Counted from the first letter of the stretch, positions 1-9,896 are shown. The stretch is DNA of 64,000 nt from an uncultured Dorea sp. (GCF_934294775.1 NZ_CAKRAH010000005.1:1-64000), one strand, 5' to 3'. Translations and numbers: made by a program. The notes: generated from the letters alone by a model not told the origin.

Positions 1-80
1 TTCGGCTATATCCTTCCCACTACCGGGTGGATTCGGGACTTTAACCCGTTGGAAACGTGCGCCGCTAGGCGCACACATGC
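1..80. other. non-coding window edge with a GC-rich hairpin
   Basis: No gene is recognisable. A perfect 7-bp stem (57-63 with 68-74, loop GCTA) stands out. The composition differs from the neighbouring ATPase genes. It could be the end of an insertion element or of a transcript lying outside the window; with only 80 bases this cannot be decided. Confidence 0.3.
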
Positions 81-130
81 AGAAAGAAGGGGCCGGGGGA
101 TTTTTAAAAATCCCCCGGCCCCTTCTTTCT
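81..130. terminator. 50-bp perfect palindrome, terminator of the V-ATPase operon
   Basis: The 50 bases are self-complementary end to end: GC-rich arms around an A/T centre, flanked by AGAAAGAA/TTCTTTCT. It starts directly after the stop codon of the last ATPase gene (131-133). The symmetry suggests termination from both sides. Confidence 0.8.
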
Positions 131-745
131 CTACATTTTCATCCTTTTGATCACTTTCAACCTCGTGAACTCTTCCCTTTCTTTTTCCTCCAGCGCATTA
201 CTAATCGTATGCACCAGATTCGTATACATCGGAATCGTTATATTCTTAAGCGCATTTGCCCGCTTCTGTGTCTTCTTGATATTGGCTGCCAGCCGGTATG
301 CCGAGTTTTCCACTTCTGCAAGTTTGATCGTCAATTCCTTCACTTCCCGGAATGCCTCTCTTGCAATATCAACCGACTCATGCGTTGTACTGAAGGAATA
401 AGTCAGGTCATTTTGCTTCGCATCGTATTTGATATGCGGAATCTCCGTTCCCATGATACTTCTCGTCTGCATCTTCAGACTGTCTTCAATCGGAACGGTA
501 AATGCAAGCTCCTGTACTTTACTGATCCCGTGCTCGATATTGGCACGCTGCAGGCAAGCGTATGCTTTTGTAAATGTTACATCGATCTCTTCCTGAATAT
601 CCTTTGCCTCATCGATCAGTCCCATCAGTTCTTTCAGAAGAATATTCCGCTTTTTATCCATCAAGTCATACCCCTGACGCGCAAGCATCAAAGAATTCTT
701 CGCAAGCATCAGATTACCCTTGGTAGGAAATTCTCTCGGATCCAT
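131..745 (-). CDS. atpD: V/A-type ATP synthase subunit D
   Basis: This 204-residue protein matches subunit D of V/A-type ATPases, the central-stalk rotor shaft that turns inside the A3B3 head. The long N- and C-terminal helices rich in K/E/L and the early PTKGNLM motif are typical. AAGGAGGG lies about 8 bases before the ATG. It is the last gene of the operon, 26 bases after subunit B, and ends against the palindromic terminator. The family assignment is firm; whether the enzyme pumps H+ or Na+ cannot be told from this subunit. Confidence 0.95.
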   Translation of the reverse strand: MDPREFPTKGNLMLAKNSLMLARQGYDLMDKKRNILLKELMGLIDEAKDIQEEIDVTFTKAYACLQRANIEHGISKVQELAFTVPIEDSLKMQTRSIMGTEIPHIKYDAKQNDLTYSFSTTHESVDIAREAFREVKELTIKLAEVENSAYRLAANIKKTQKRANALKNITIPMYTNLVHTISNALEEKEREEFTRLKVIKRMKM

Positions 746-771
746 ATATGCATCCCTCCTTCAGACACTGT

Positions 772-2178
772 CTACTCTTTTTCATCCTCATCCAGCGTCT
801 CCCGTGTGTCCTTCCAGTACTTATCAATCAGCTTCGTATCAATACGGTCCAGCTCTTCTTTTGGCAGCAATCCAAGCAGCTCCCATCCAAGATCCAGTGT
901 CTCCATCATCGTACGGTTCTCCGCCGGTCCCTGTCCGATATAACGTTTCTCGAACTCCTGGCCGAACTTCAGATACTGCTTATCAATCGGCGACAACTCA
1001 TCCTCACCAATGACAGATGCCAGGTTTCTCGCTTCTCCAACCTTGGCATAAGCCGAGAATAGCTGGTTCGCCAGATCCTGATGATCTTCTCTTGTGTAGC
1101 CTTTTCCGATACCATCCTTCATAAGTCTGGACAACGACGGCAGGATACTGATCGGCGGATAGACCGCCTGCCCGTGAAGGTTACGGTCCAGTACGATCTG
1201 CCCTTCTGTAATGTATCCTGTCAGGTCCGGAATCGGATGCGTGATATCATCATTTGGCATCGTAAGGATCGGAAGCTGGGTCACCGAACCATTGGCCCCA
1301 TCTACAATACCTGCACGTTCATAGATCGTTGCAAGCTCACTGTATAAATATCCCGGATATCCTTTTCTTGACGGAATCTCACCACGAGAAGAAGACACCT
1401 CACGCATCGCTTCTGCAAATGAAGTCATGTCCGTTAAGATAACCAGTATATGCATATTTTTTTCAAATGCCAGATACTCAGCCACTGTCAGCGCAACCTT
1501 CGGTGTGATCAGACGCTCCACAACCGGGTCATTTGCCAGATTAAGGAACATGCACACATGGTCTGCAACGCCACTTTCTTCGAATGTCTTACGGAAGAAT
1601 TCCGCCACATCATGTTTAACACCCATAGCGCCAAATACAACCGCGAACTGCTCATCCGAATTATCACCAAGTGATGCCTGTTTTACAATCTGCGCCGCAA
1701 GCTGGTCATGCGGCAGACCATTTCCTGAGAATATCGGAAGCTTCTGTCCACGGATCAGCGTCGTCAGCCCATCAATTGCCGAGATTCCGGTACGGATATA
1801 GTTCCTCGGATACTCACGTCTTACCGGATTCAGCGGAAGCCCGTTCACGTCACGTCTCTGCGCATCCGTGATCGGTCCAAGCCCGTCGATCGGCTCCCCG
1901 ATTCCGTTAAATGTACGCCCAAGCATTTCCTCAGACACGGTTACTTCCATCGGGTGACCCGTAAGTCTTGTGTGTGTATTATCAAGAGACATATTTTCCG
2001 TCCCTTCGAATACCTGTATCACAGCTTTGTCTTCATCAAGCTCCACGATGCGTCCCATTTTTCTTGTATTATGATCTACGATAAATTCCACGATCTCATC
2101 GTAAAATGCGTTCTCCACACCTTCCAGTACGACGAGAGGACCGTTAATACTACTAAGTCCAAGATATTCTATTGCCAT
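772..2178 (-). CDS. atpB: V/A-type ATP synthase subunit B
   Basis: This 468-residue protein is the non-catalytic nucleotide-binding subunit B of the A3B3 head. It shows the beta-barrel start ([18 protein letters not shown]), the family [14 protein letters not shown] segment where the catalytic subunit would have a P-loop, and the [14 protein letters not shown] region ([19 protein letters not shown]). The ATG is preceded by GGGAGGG. It follows subunit A by 15 bases and is presumably translated from the same mRNA. Confidence 0.96.
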   Translation of the reverse strand: MAIEYLGLSSINGPLVVLEGVENAFYDEIVEFIVDHNTRKMGRIVELDEDKAVIQVFEGTENMSLDNTHTRLTGHPMEVTVSEEMLGRTFNGIGEPIDGLGPITDAQRRDVNGLPLNPVRREYPRNYIRTGISAIDGLTTLIRGQKLPIFSGNGLPHDQLAAQIVKQASLGDNSDEQFAVVFGAMGVKHDVAEFFRKTFEESGVADHVCMFLNLANDPVVERLITPKVALTVAEYLAFEKNMHILVILTDMTSFAEAMREVSSSRGEIPSRKGYPGYLYSELATIYERAGIVDGANGSVTQLPILTMPNDDITHPIPDLTGYITEGQIVLDRNLHGQAVYPPISILPSLSRLMKDGIGKGYTREDHQDLANQLFSAYAKVGEARNLASVIGEDELSPIDKQYLKFGQEFEKRYIGQGPAENRTMMETLDLGWELLGLLPKEELDRIDTKLIDKYWKDTRETLDEDEKE

Positions 2179-2193
2179 CTTACGTCCCTCCCT

Positions 2194-3966
2194 TTACGCA
2201 TTTTTCTCGATGACACGGTTATAAAAGTCATCGATATCCCGTTTATACAGATCCAGAAGCTGCAGATTATCATTCGGCACATCATACTTGATCGCAATGA
2301 CCTTTTCAAATATACCCTCTGCCTTTAACACCGACATCGGCATGCCCATTGCCACAAGTTTCCGGCTCGTCTTATACAGATACAGGATCACATCCATCAT
2401 CTTAAACTGCTTCTCAAGCGATACGCACGTATCATCCTTGTGAAATGCATTCTGCTGCAGGAATCCCAGACGGATCACCTTCGCAATCTCCAGAATCAGC
2501 TTCTGATCATCCGGAAGCACATCCCCTCCGATCAGTTTTACAATCTCCATCAGACTGCTCTCCTGATTCAGAAGTGCCATCAGACGGTTTCTGTAATCTA
2601 CAAACTTCGGCGATACATTGTCTGCATACCATCCGCTTAAGTCCGTCAGATATTCGCTGTAACTGCTCAGCCAGTGGATTGCGGGAAAATGTCTCGCATA
2701 CGCAAGTGATTTATCAAGCCCCCAGAAACACCGCACGAAACGCTTGGTATTCTGCGTTACCGGCTCAGAGAAATCACCGCCCTGCGGAGATACCGCACCG
2801 ATAATTGACACCGATCCAGTTGCGCCGTTTAATGTCTGCATCATACCGGCTCTTTCATAGAACGCCGACAGTCTCGATGCCAGATACGCCGGGAATCCTT
2901 CTTCTGCCGGCATCTCCTCCAGACGTCCGGACAGCTCCCTGAGTGCCTCTGCCCATCTCGACGTAGAATCCGCCATGATTGCCACATCATATCCCATATC
3001 ACGGTAATATTCTGCCAGCGTAAGTCCCGTATAGATTGATGCCTCACGGGCAGCTACCGGCATATTCGAAGTATTGGCGATCAGCGTCGTTCTGTCCATC
3101 AGTGGATTTCCAGACTTTGGATCGACCAGTTCCGAGAACTCTTCCAGAACCTGTGTCATCTCATTGCCACGCTCACCGCATCCGATATATATGATAATAT
3201 CCGCATCCGACCATTTTGCGATCTGATGCTGTGTCATCGTCTTTCCCGTACCAAATCCCCCGGGGATCGCCGCTGTACCACCTTTGGCGATTGGAAACAT
3301 GGTATCCAGAATTCTCTGTCCGGTCACAAGCGGTACGCTTGCCGGATATCTTCTGCTCACCGGTCTTGGTACACGGATCGGCCAGTGCTGCGTCATGCTA
3401 AGCTCTTTCTTTTCGCCGTTAAATAACTCAATCGTCACCAGTGTATCATCAATCCTATAATCTCCATCCGGCACAACCGATACAACCGTTCCCTCCACTC
3501 CCGGAGGAACCATACATTTGTGCACAATAGCTCTTGTCTCCGGCACTTCAGCGATGATTGTGCCACCCTGTACCAGATCTCCTTCCGCCACCGTAATATG
3601 CGTCTCCCAGAGCTTCTGCCGGTCCAGTGCATCCACGCTGACACCACGGGTGATAAATGCACCCCCCTGGTCCGCAATCCGCTCCAGCGGCCGCTCTATA
3701 CCATCGAAAATGTTATTGAGGATTCCCGGCGCCAGTGTCACCGATACCGCTGCCCCGGTTCCTTCCACAAGCTCTCCCGGACGCAGTCCGGAAGTCTCCT
3801 CATACACCTGTACAGTCGTCCGGTCCTTATCAAGGGAAATGACTTCGCCAACCAGCTTCTCCTCTCCCACATGGACCATCTCCGACATCTTAAACATCGT
3901 CTTCCCCTTCAGGTAGATAACCGGGCCATTGATGCCATATATTTTTTCTGTCCTTACGTTATTCAC
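2194..3966 (-). CDS. atpA: V/A-type ATP synthase catalytic subunit A
   Basis: This 590-residue catalytic subunit hydrolyses or makes ATP at the A/B interface. The Walker A motif GGFGTGKT is at about residues 236-243, and the long insert of roughly 100 residues (about 110-200) is the feature separating V/A-type A subunits from F-type beta. The start is GTG with GGAGGTG upstream, overlapping the end of subunit E by 8 bases, which implies translational coupling. Confidence 0.97.
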   Translation of the reverse strand: MNNVRTEKIYGINGPVIYLKGKTMFKMSEMVHVGEEKLVGEVISLDKDRTTVQVYEETSGLRPGELVEGTGAAVSVTLAPGILNNIFDGIERPLERIADQGGAFITRGVSVDALDRQKLWETHITVAEGDLVQGGTIIAEVPETRAIVHKCMVPPGVEGTVVSVVPDGDYRIDDTLVTIELFNGEKKELSMTQHWPIRVPRPVSRRYPASVPLVTGQRILDTMFPIAKGGTAAIPGGFGTGKTMTQHQIAKWSDADIIIYIGCGERGNEMTQVLEEFSELVDPKSGNPLMDRTTLIANTSNMPVAAREASIYTGLTLAEYYRDMGYDVAIMADSTSRWAEALRELSGRLEEMPAEEGFPAYLASRLSAFYERAGMMQTLNGATGSVSIIGAVSPQGGDFSEPVTQNTKRFVRCFWGLDKSLAYARHFPAIHWLSSYSEYLTDLSGWYADNVSPKFVDYRNRLMALLNQESSLMEIVKLIGGDVLPDDQKLILEIAKVIRLGFLQQNAFHKDDTCVSLEKQFKMMDVILYLYKTSRKLVAMGMPMSVLKAEGIFEKVIAIKYDVPNDNLQLLDLYKRDIDDFYNRVIEKNA

Positions 3967-4546
3967 CCTTCACACCTCCCCGGAACAGGAACTTCTGATA
4001 TTCATTTTCCAGTGCCCCCTTAAATGCATAGTCCACCAGAACATTCTTCTCAGGAACAACCGCACGGACCCCACCGATAAAATCCACTTTGCTGATCGTA
4101 AGTGTCATCCCTGTGCGTTCTTCCAGATACGTCTTCTTATCTGCATCCGACGGATTGATATAGATCGTCATCGCCATCCCGGATGCATACTGTGCTGCCT
4201 TTTCTATATAACGGATCAGAACCTCTTTGTACTTTTCACTTCTCATGAACTCCAGAAGCTTCAACTGCACTTCTTCAAAAAGCTCTGTCTTTAATTCCGT
4301 CTGAACCTTTCCCATTTCCCGTTTTAATTCAAGCTGCGCCTTTGACATTGCCATGTTAAGCTGCTGCTTTGCAGTCACACTCTCCGCACGCACTCTTGTC
4401 TCCGACTGCCGTCTGGCTTCGATCTTGTGCTGCTCAAAGACACTCATCAATGCATCTTCGTGCTGCTTTATGATCGCGTTCGCCTCGGCTCTTGCCTCTT
4501 CCATCGCCGCCGTGCGGATATGCGTGATCTTCTCTTCGTTTGTCAA
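3959..4546 (-). CDS. atpE: V/A-type ATP synthase subunit E
   Basis: Peripheral-stalk subunit E, with a long alpha-helical N-terminal half rich in K/E/A/Q (EEARAEANAIIKQ) and a globular C-terminal half that docks on the head. The frame is open to a GTG at 4606, but that codon has no spaced ribosome site. The TTG at 4546 has AGGAAGAAGG about 8 bases upstream and gives a 195-residue product that starts like other E subunits (LTNEEKI), so it was chosen. The N-terminal end is therefore the least certain part. Confidence 0.88.
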   Translation of the reverse strand: MTNEEKITHIRTAAMEEARAEANAIIKQHEDALMSVFEQHKIEARRQSETRVRAESVTAKQQLNMAMSKAQLELKREMGKVQTELKTELFEEVQLKLLEFMRSEKYKEVLIRYIEKAAQYASGMAMTIYINPSDADKKTYLEERTGMTLTISKVDFIGGVRAVVPEKNVLVDYAFKGALENEYQKFLFRGGVKGE

Positions 4547-4640
4547 ATGTGCCACCTTCTTCCTAGTCCTGTGATCTTCATTTTCCCGCTGCTTTTTTAT
4601 TTTCACCTTTGCAGCTTTATCACTACTTTTTTCTACATTT

Positions 4641-4949
4641 TTATAGTTTCAGCCCTATCGCTTCATTTACATACGACGTGATAAAGTCCTTCTTACGTCC
4701 GGTCCCGTGTCTGTCAGGAATTTCAATCAGAAGCGGCATCGTCCGCTCCAGTTTAATCTCGTCGATCAGGTCTGGAAATTCCCTGCCGAATTTTTCCGTC
4801 AGCAGAATCACACCAACTTCCTTATCTTCCATGGCATGCTCGATCGCACTACGCAGCTCACCGCGCTCATGCACTACGATTCCATCCACACCTGCCAGAC
4901 GCATTCCTGTCAGAGTATCGACATTATCACTGATCAGATACATCTTCAT
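4641..4949 (-). CDS. atpF: V/A-type ATP synthase subunit F
   Basis: This 102-residue protein has the Rossmann-like fold of subunit F (MYLISDNVDTLTGMRLAG at the start, GVILLTEKF in the middle). It binds the D shaft and regulates coupling. It sits between the proteolipid and subunit E genes. The length is normal for the family. The ribosome site is weak (AGGTAAA), which fits low stoichiometry relative to the preceding proteolipid gene. Confidence 0.93.
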   Translation of the reverse strand: MKMYLISDNVDTLTGMRLAGVDGIVVHERGELRSAIEHAMEDKEVGVILLTEKFGREFPDLIDEIKLERTMPLLIEIPDRHGTGRKKDFITSYVNEAIGLKL

Positions 4950-4950
4950 C

Positions 4951-5385
4951 TTACAATTTACCTAAGATCATGAAGGAGATGATCAGTCCGTACAGACACA
5001 CACCTTCTGCAAGACCTACAAAGATCAGTGACTTACCAAGCGCACTGGAATCTTCGCTGATTGCTCCAAGAGCCGCACTTGCTGCACTTGCAACGGCGAT
5101 ACCACCGCCGACGCAGGAAAGACCGGTTGAAAGTGCTGCTGCCAGGTATCCGAATCCAGTTGCATTCGACGCCGTATTTCCGGCCGCCTCTGCCGCCTGT
5201 ACCGGATCACCTGCAAAGAGCATAATACCCGCGATCAGGACCGTACTGAAGAAGAAAAATACATTCGTACCAATGGCTCTCTTATAACGTTTCTTCGTCC
5301 TCTGTCCGATCAGAAAATATCCAAATGGAATTACAATACTAAGTAACAACGTTGCAACAAATAATAATCTAACTGTCAGGCTCAT
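4951..5385 (-). CDS. atpK: V/A-type ATP synthase proteolipid subunit K (c-ring)
   Basis: The membrane rotor subunit. From the ATG at 5385 (AGGAGGACG upstream) it is 144 residues. The C-terminal half is a classical c-subunit hairpin, glycine/alanine-rich, with the ion-binding carboxylate at Glu127 (VGLAEGVCLYG). The N-terminal half has two hydrophobic segments (about 5-27 and 41-58) without a matching carboxylate. The frame runs open upstream to 5520, but that part is charged and has no ribosome site. One carboxylate per four segments resembles duplicated eukaryotic-like c-subunits, but the N-terminal pair does not look like a c hairpin. Confidence 0.9.
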   Translation of the reverse strand: MSLTVRLLFVATLLLSIVIPFGYFLIGQRTKKRYKRAIGTNVFFFFSTVLIAGIMLFAGDPVQAAEAAGNTASNATGFGYLAAALSTGLSCVGGGIAVASAASAALGAISEDSSALGKSLIFVGLAEGVCLYGLIISFMILGKL

Positions 5386-5528
5386 ACCTTCGTCCTCCTG
5401 TAAACATATCTTTAAATTCTGTCTTATTACCTTTTCCCTTAATCGTGAAGTTCTCTGAATTGCCAGTTCATTTTCCTTCATCCTGATTCTGAAATCCTCC
5501 GAATTACAAAATCCTTTCAACCGTTCTT

Positions 5529-7469
5529 TTACTTTCCATCACTCTGACTGTGAAATGGCTTAAACTCCCGTCCGGTACCTTTATAGAATCTGCTGAACAT
5601 CTCATAATATTCCAGACGCAGTACCTGGATTCCGACAACCAGACCTTCTAATCCGCACACCAGAACATTTCCAAGCACAAACACGATCCAGTTCGTATGA
5701 CCGGCACTCGCACCGGACAGCATCAGCACAACCTCCATCATCGCTGCGTGGCTGACGGCAAATGCACCGATTCGCACATAAGAAATGGTATTCGAAAAGT
5801 AACTCAGCATCGTCTCGAATAATTCGAAGAACGCCTGTACAAAGAACATAACCTTTCCTTCTTCCATCTTCTTATGCTGCTTTGTCACCAGCTTTCCCAG
5901 AGGCTCTTTGAATACAAAAAGAATCACCGGAACTCCAAGGAAGATCACCATCAGGATATTGCCAGGAACCTTATGTCCCGTCATGTACAATACGATCGTC
6001 AGCACCAGGAATCCATAGAACACCAGTCCTGCGATACCATTATGGGAAAATAACATATTTTCCAGATCATGACTCTTGACCGAATTGATCACGTTAAAGA
6101 TCATAACCAGGATATTCAGTCCCATACCAAATGCAATCGCAACCACGAACACCGTATTCAGCTGTCCGATAAACGGCAGATTCGTCATCGCATCCACCGG
6201 CCTTAGCCAGTGTGCCTGTATGATATCTTCAAATCCAAATATACTTCCGAACATGAATCCAAAAAATGTCGAGAACAATCCCGCGATCGAGATAATTCCT
6301 GCCAGATTGATCTTCTTTGTCAGATACAACAGTCCGCCAAATACGAACAGACACAGTCCCTGGCCGACATCTCCGAACATCGCACCAAAGATAAATGTAT
6401 ACGTCAGCGCCACGAACATCGTCGGATCCATCTCATCATTGGCCGGTAAGCCATACATTCTTATGAACATCTCAAATGGCTTAAAGAACTTTGGATTTTT
6501 AAGCTTCGTCGGCGGTTCACCGAAGAATTTTTCTTTATCTTCTTCTACAACAACGAATACCTTATCATCATTCTTTGATTCCGCCAGGAACTGATTCACA
6601 TCATCTTCGCCCATCCAGCCGCACAGGATATAATAATCTTCTTTATTATCTCCTTCTTCAATTCTCGCTGCCAGTTTACGGACGTCAAAGTTAGTCGCCA
6701 GCTCTTCCAAACGTTTTCTTGCGCCCCGCAGCTTCGCTGCATTGCCTTCCATCAGACCTGAGATCTGCTGATCGATCTCTTCAATCTCTTTTTGTTTGTC
6801 ATCAATGCTTTTTTCCAGTTCCTCACATGCCTGTTCCGGCGTTCCGATATATTCTGTCGGAATCGTGATTCTTTCAAAATGCAGGGAATTGAATACGGAA
6901 TCTACTTTACTGGAATCTGCATTCGATACAAAATAGCATCCATATACATAATTTTCATTTCTGATGCCTTCAATGAATACCGCATTCAGATCATCGAACA
7001 GGTACTTCTCCAGACGTTTGTAATAATTCACATCTACACGCCCGAACCGTACTTTCATATATCTGTATTTCATAGCCTTTTGCATATCCAGATCCAGTGT
7101 CCTGAACGGCTCCAGAAGCAAAAGCTTCTCCTGGTATTCCTCTACCTGCTTCTTCGTCAGTTCTTTCTTCTCCAGAAGTTCCAGATAATCGTGGTTCACA
7201 TCACGGATCAGATCCAGCATCTCTTCCTGACTCAGCGACACATCGATTCTCTGGTTCTCATCCGATAAAAGAGCGGCAAACTGCTCCGCCTTCGCCAGCG
7301 GCTCTTTGTAAGGATTCACCTCCACAAACGGCTGCAGGTTATCCGTTGTCTTAAGCTCTGCCGCCGCATTTTCAAGCTGCATCTCATATTTAGACAGATA
7401 CACCTCGCAGACACGGTCGATGTCATTTTTCGGTCCGCTGATGCTTAAGAACTTCATCTTAACAATCAT
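5529..7469 (-). CDS. atpI: V/A-type ATP synthase subunit I (a-subunit)
   Basis: The membrane stator subunit that forms the ion half-channels against the c-ring. The 646 residues divide into a soluble coiled-coil N-terminal half and a C-terminal half with about seven or eight membrane segments, starting near the MFVALTYTFIFGAMFGDVGQG motif. The ATG at 7469 overlaps the subunit C stop as ATGA and has AGGAGG 9 bases upstream; the upstream in-frame ATG at 7529 lies inside the C gene and was rejected. Confidence 0.95.
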   Translation of the reverse strand: MIVKMKFLSISGPKNDIDRVCEVYLSKYEMQLENAAAELKTTDNLQPFVEVNPYKEPLAKAEQFAALLSDENQRIDVSLSQEEMLDLIRDVNHDYLELLEKKELTKKQVEEYQEKLLLLEPFRTLDLDMQKAMKYRYMKVRFGRVDVNYYKRLEKYLFDDLNAVFIEGIRNENYVYGCYFVSNADSSKVDSVFNSLHFERITIPTEYIGTPEQACEELEKSIDDKQKEIEEIDQQISGLMEGNAAKLRGARKRLEELATNFDVRKLAARIEEGDNKEDYYILCGWMGEDDVNQFLAESKNDDKVFVVVEEDKEKFFGEPPTKLKNPKFFKPFEMFIRMYGLPANDEMDPTMFVALTYTFIFGAMFGDVGQGLCLFVFGGLLYLTKKINLAGIISIAGLFSTFFGFMFGSIFGFEDIIQAHWLRPVDAMTNLPFIGQLNTVFVVAIAFGMGLNILVMIFNVINSVKSHDLENMLFSHNGIAGLVFYGFLVLTIVLYMTGHKVPGNILMVIFLGVPVILFVFKEPLGKLVTKQHKKMEEGKVMFFVQAFFELFETMLSYFSNTISYVRIGAFAVSHAAMMEVVLMLSGASAGHTNWIVFVLGNVLVCGLEGLVVGIQVLRLEYYEMFSRFYKGTGREFKPFHSQSDGK

Positions 7470-8515
7470 TGATTCACACCTCCTAAGTATCCTAATGTCT
7501 CTCCCTTCGTCAAACCGTAACGGATACACTCAAGGGCTGTCGTTAGTTTATTGATTTCTTCTTCTTTTAAGAACAGATACGTATTAATGATCGCAATCGA
7601 ATACGGATCATTTCTCTTATCTGTCAGATATAACTTCCGCAGACAATCTTTATACATCTGTTCCAATGTCTTATCGGTCTGCATATAATTATATTTTCTT
7701 GCATAGTACGTTTTTTCCACTTCGGCTTCAAACTGCTCCAGTGTCGGCGTCTCCACCAGCGTCTTAAATTCCTCCAGACTGATCCGGTAGTGGATCGGTA
7801 TCGTCATCGAGTAGATATCCGGCGGCAGCATATGATAATACTTCTTTGCCCTGTAAATCCACTGAAGATTCAAAAGGTCAATCTTCGTTCCATAGTCCTT
7901 TAAAAAAATCTTCTGCTCTCTTCCTTTTAGAATTCTTTTGCTTTTCTTCCACATCGTAGAAAAGTAATATACATCAAGCGCCAGATCATAATCAAAAAGC
8001 GTCCCCGCCCCGGAATCCCGGATTCTTCCAAGCGCATCGTAATATTCGGTATCTTTTAAGTTATCCACAAGCTCATCAATATTTTTAGAAGTTATCAACC
8101 GGTCTATGGATATCTGTGAATATCTGTCGAAAAACTCTTTCTTATATTCCAGGTCAAACGGTTTATCATAATGATTGAATACGATCCTTAAGCAGTAATT
8201 GATCAGATCCACCTCATACCGTTTCCAGTATAATTTCAGAAATGTCTTCTGCTCCATTCCGGCGAACCGGAAGATTCTGGAATAGTCATCGAACAGCGAC
8301 TGGTATAATATCTTCTCCACATTGCCCCTGTGATACAGGGAAATGTCCATCTTATTCACATACGGTGCATAAGAAGCTTTTCCTTTCAGATATTCTATCG
8401 CTTCCGGGACACTACGGATCCCCGCTATCGTATCAAAATCTTTCTCCGTCAGAAGCTTTGCCGACATCGCACGTACCTTAGTCGTGATTCCACTGTAAAC
8501 CATCACATTTCCCAT
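7466..8515 (-). CDS. atpC: V/A-type ATP synthase subunit C
   Basis: This 349-residue protein is subunit C (AC39/d family), the funnel that joins the D/F shaft to the proteolipid ring. The repeated three-helix units with conserved tyrosines and acidic residues (YYDALGRI, FFDRYSQISIDRLI) fit. GAGGTG precedes the ATG, only 3 bases after the previous gene. Its stop overlaps the next start. Confidence 0.93.
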   Translation of the reverse strand: MGNVMVYSGITTKVRAMSAKLLTEKDFDTIAGIRSVPEAIEYLKGKASYAPYVNKMDISLYHRGNVEKILYQSLFDDYSRIFRFAGMEQKTFLKLYWKRYEVDLINYCLRIVFNHYDKPFDLEYKKEFFDRYSQISIDRLITSKNIDELVDNLKDTEYYDALGRIRDSGAGTLFDYDLALDVYYFSTMWKKSKRILKGREQKIFLKDYGTKIDLLNLQWIYRAKKYYHMLPPDIYSMTIPIHYRISLEEFKTLVETPTLEQFEAEVEKTYYARKYNYMQTDKTLEQMYKDCLRKLYLTDKRNDPYSIAIINTYLFLKEEEINKLTTALECIRYGLTKGETLGYLGGVNQ

Positions 8516-8518
8516 ACG

Positions 8519-8830
8519 CTACACCTCGGTCATATGTCTCAGGATCTCTTCCGCATAAGCTTCATGATTTTCCTCATACTCTTTCTTCAGATTCCCGATC
8601 GCCGACTGGTTCTTCTTTCTCTCCCGGTCCAGAACCTTCTCTACAGATTCTTCCGATTCTGCCCGTATCTTATTAATCTTCCTCGTCGTCTCTTCTTCCA
8701 GTTCTTTATCGAACTGATCTCTTTCATCCTGTATTCTTCTTTCAATTTCTCCTTTTTGCAGTCTGGCATGCTCTATAATTGCCTCTGCCGTCTCTTCTAC
8801 TTCAGCTAATTTTTCCATTACAGAGTTCAT
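8519..8830 (-). CDS. V/A-type ATP synthase subunit H/G-like (peripheral stalk)
   Basis: A 103-residue, almost fully helical, charged protein (EEETTRKINKIRAESEESVEKVLDRERKK) at the head of the operon. In archaeal and clostridial operons this position holds subunit H (G-like), which pairs with subunit E as the peripheral stalk. AGGAGG lies 6 bases before the ATG. Sequence in this family is poorly conserved, so the call rests on size, coiled-coil nature and position. Confidence 0.85.
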   Translation of the reverse strand: MNSVMEKLAEVEETAEAIIEHARLQKGEIERRIQDERDQFDKELEEETTRKINKIRAESEESVEKVLDRERKKNQSAIGNLKKEYEENHEAYAEEILRHMTEV

Positions 8831-8989
8831 AAAGCACCTCCTTTTTCACATATTTAACAGTGATTCTTTGTTACTTTTTTATTTATGTTATAATAATACA
8901 CCTATTTTCATAATTTTCCAGTTATATTTTGTTTAAATTGTATTATTTTCTCATCTAATTCCGAATTCTTCTGACAATTTTTACTTCCA

Positions 8990-9018
8990 TTGACTTTTTC
9001 ATGAACAGACGCTAAACT
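8990..9018 (+). promoter_or_regulatory. promoter for trmB
   Basis: TTGACT, 17 bases, TAAACT: a good vegetative sigma match ending about 60 bases before the trmB start. The AT-rich space 8831-8989 must also hold the oppositely directed ATPase promoter; a weak candidate there reads TGGAAA-16-TATTAT on the minus strand. Confidence 0.6.
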
Positions 9019-9081
9019 AAAAAAGATTTGCAAATGTTGAAAATACACTCTAATCCAATGATTACAAGGAGGAACCTATAT

Positions 9082-9744
9082 ATGCGTCTTAGAAATATAC
9101 CACGTGCAGAAGGCGTCCTGGAAGCCTGCAAAGAAGTTGTTAAGAATCCACAGGACTTACACGGAAGCTGGAATCAGGAGTTTGGAAATGACCAGCCACT
9201 GCACATTGAGATCGGAATGGGAAAGGGGCAGTTCTTACTGACACTTGCCACACGCAACCCACAGATTAACTACATCGGTATCGAAAGATACTCAAGCGTC
9301 TTATTACGTGCCGTTGAAAAATATCAGGAACTCGAAGCCACAGAAGAAGGAGCTCCGGAGAACATCCGCTTCATCTGTATGGATGCACACGACCTTCCGG
9401 CTGTATTCGATCAGGCAGAAGTATCCCGCATCTACCTGAACTTCTCAGATCCATGGCCAAAGGCACGTCACGCAAGAAGAAGACTGACATCCCAGGAATT
9501 CTTCAAGCTCTATGACAAAGTACTTACCGCAGACGGAACCGTAGAGTTCAAGACAGACAACCGTCCGCTTTTTGATTTCTCCGTGGAAGAACTGGAAACT
9601 TCCGAACTTTTCGCCTTAGATCAACTGTCATATGATCTTCATAATGATAGTACGATGAATCAGGGTAATATTATGACAGAATACGAAGCAAAATTTTCTT
9701 CTATGGGCAATCCGATCTGCAAGCTGATCGCAAAGCGCCGGTAA
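9082..9744 (+). CDS. trmB: tRNA (guanine-N7-)-methyltransferase
   Basis: TrmB methylates N7 of G46 in the variable loop of tRNAs with S-adenosylmethionine. The 220-residue protein shows the SAM-binding IEIGMGKGQFL motif (about residue 52), the IGIERY segment and the diagnostic NFSDPWPKARHARRRL stretch. The start at 9082 has AAGGAGGAAC upstream; the frame extends to an ATG at 9028 but without a ribosome site. Single-gene unit with its own promoter and terminator. Confidence 0.96.
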   Translation: MRLRNIPRAEGVLEACKEVVKNPQDLHGSWNQEFGNDQPLHIEIGMGKGQFLLTLATRNPQINYIGIERYSSVLLRAVEKYQELEATEEGAPENIRFICMDAHDLPAVFDQAEVSRIYLNFSDPWPKARHARRRLTSQEFFKLYDKVLTADGTVEFKTDNRPLFDFSVEELETSELFALDQLSYDLHNDSTMNQGNIMTEYEAKFSSMGNPICKLIAKRR

Positions 9745-9762
9745 TTTCATTCCGGCATCCTC

Positions 9763-9797
9763 ATCCCCGTCTTTTATATAATATAGAAGACGGGGAT
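9763..9797 (+). terminator. terminator after trmB
   Basis: Stem ATCCCCGTCTT/AAGACGGGGAT followed by TTTTAATTTCT, 18 bases after the trmB stop. Confidence 0.85.
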
Positions 9798-9896
9798 TTT
9801 AATTTCTCATCCGGTATATACTTGGGAACTGTTTTATGTTTTCTATCATATATTAATAGAGAGCATATTTTATGAATCCCGAAAGGACTGGAGCTT

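Noticed and set aside
77..943. 288-codon plus-strand frame across the subunit D and B genes
   Set aside because: Antisense to well-supported ATPase subunits; no ribosome site and no family resemblance.
5386..5520. N-terminal extension of the proteolipid subunit
   Set aside because: Charged sequence with no membrane character; the ATG at 5385 has the only good ribosome site.
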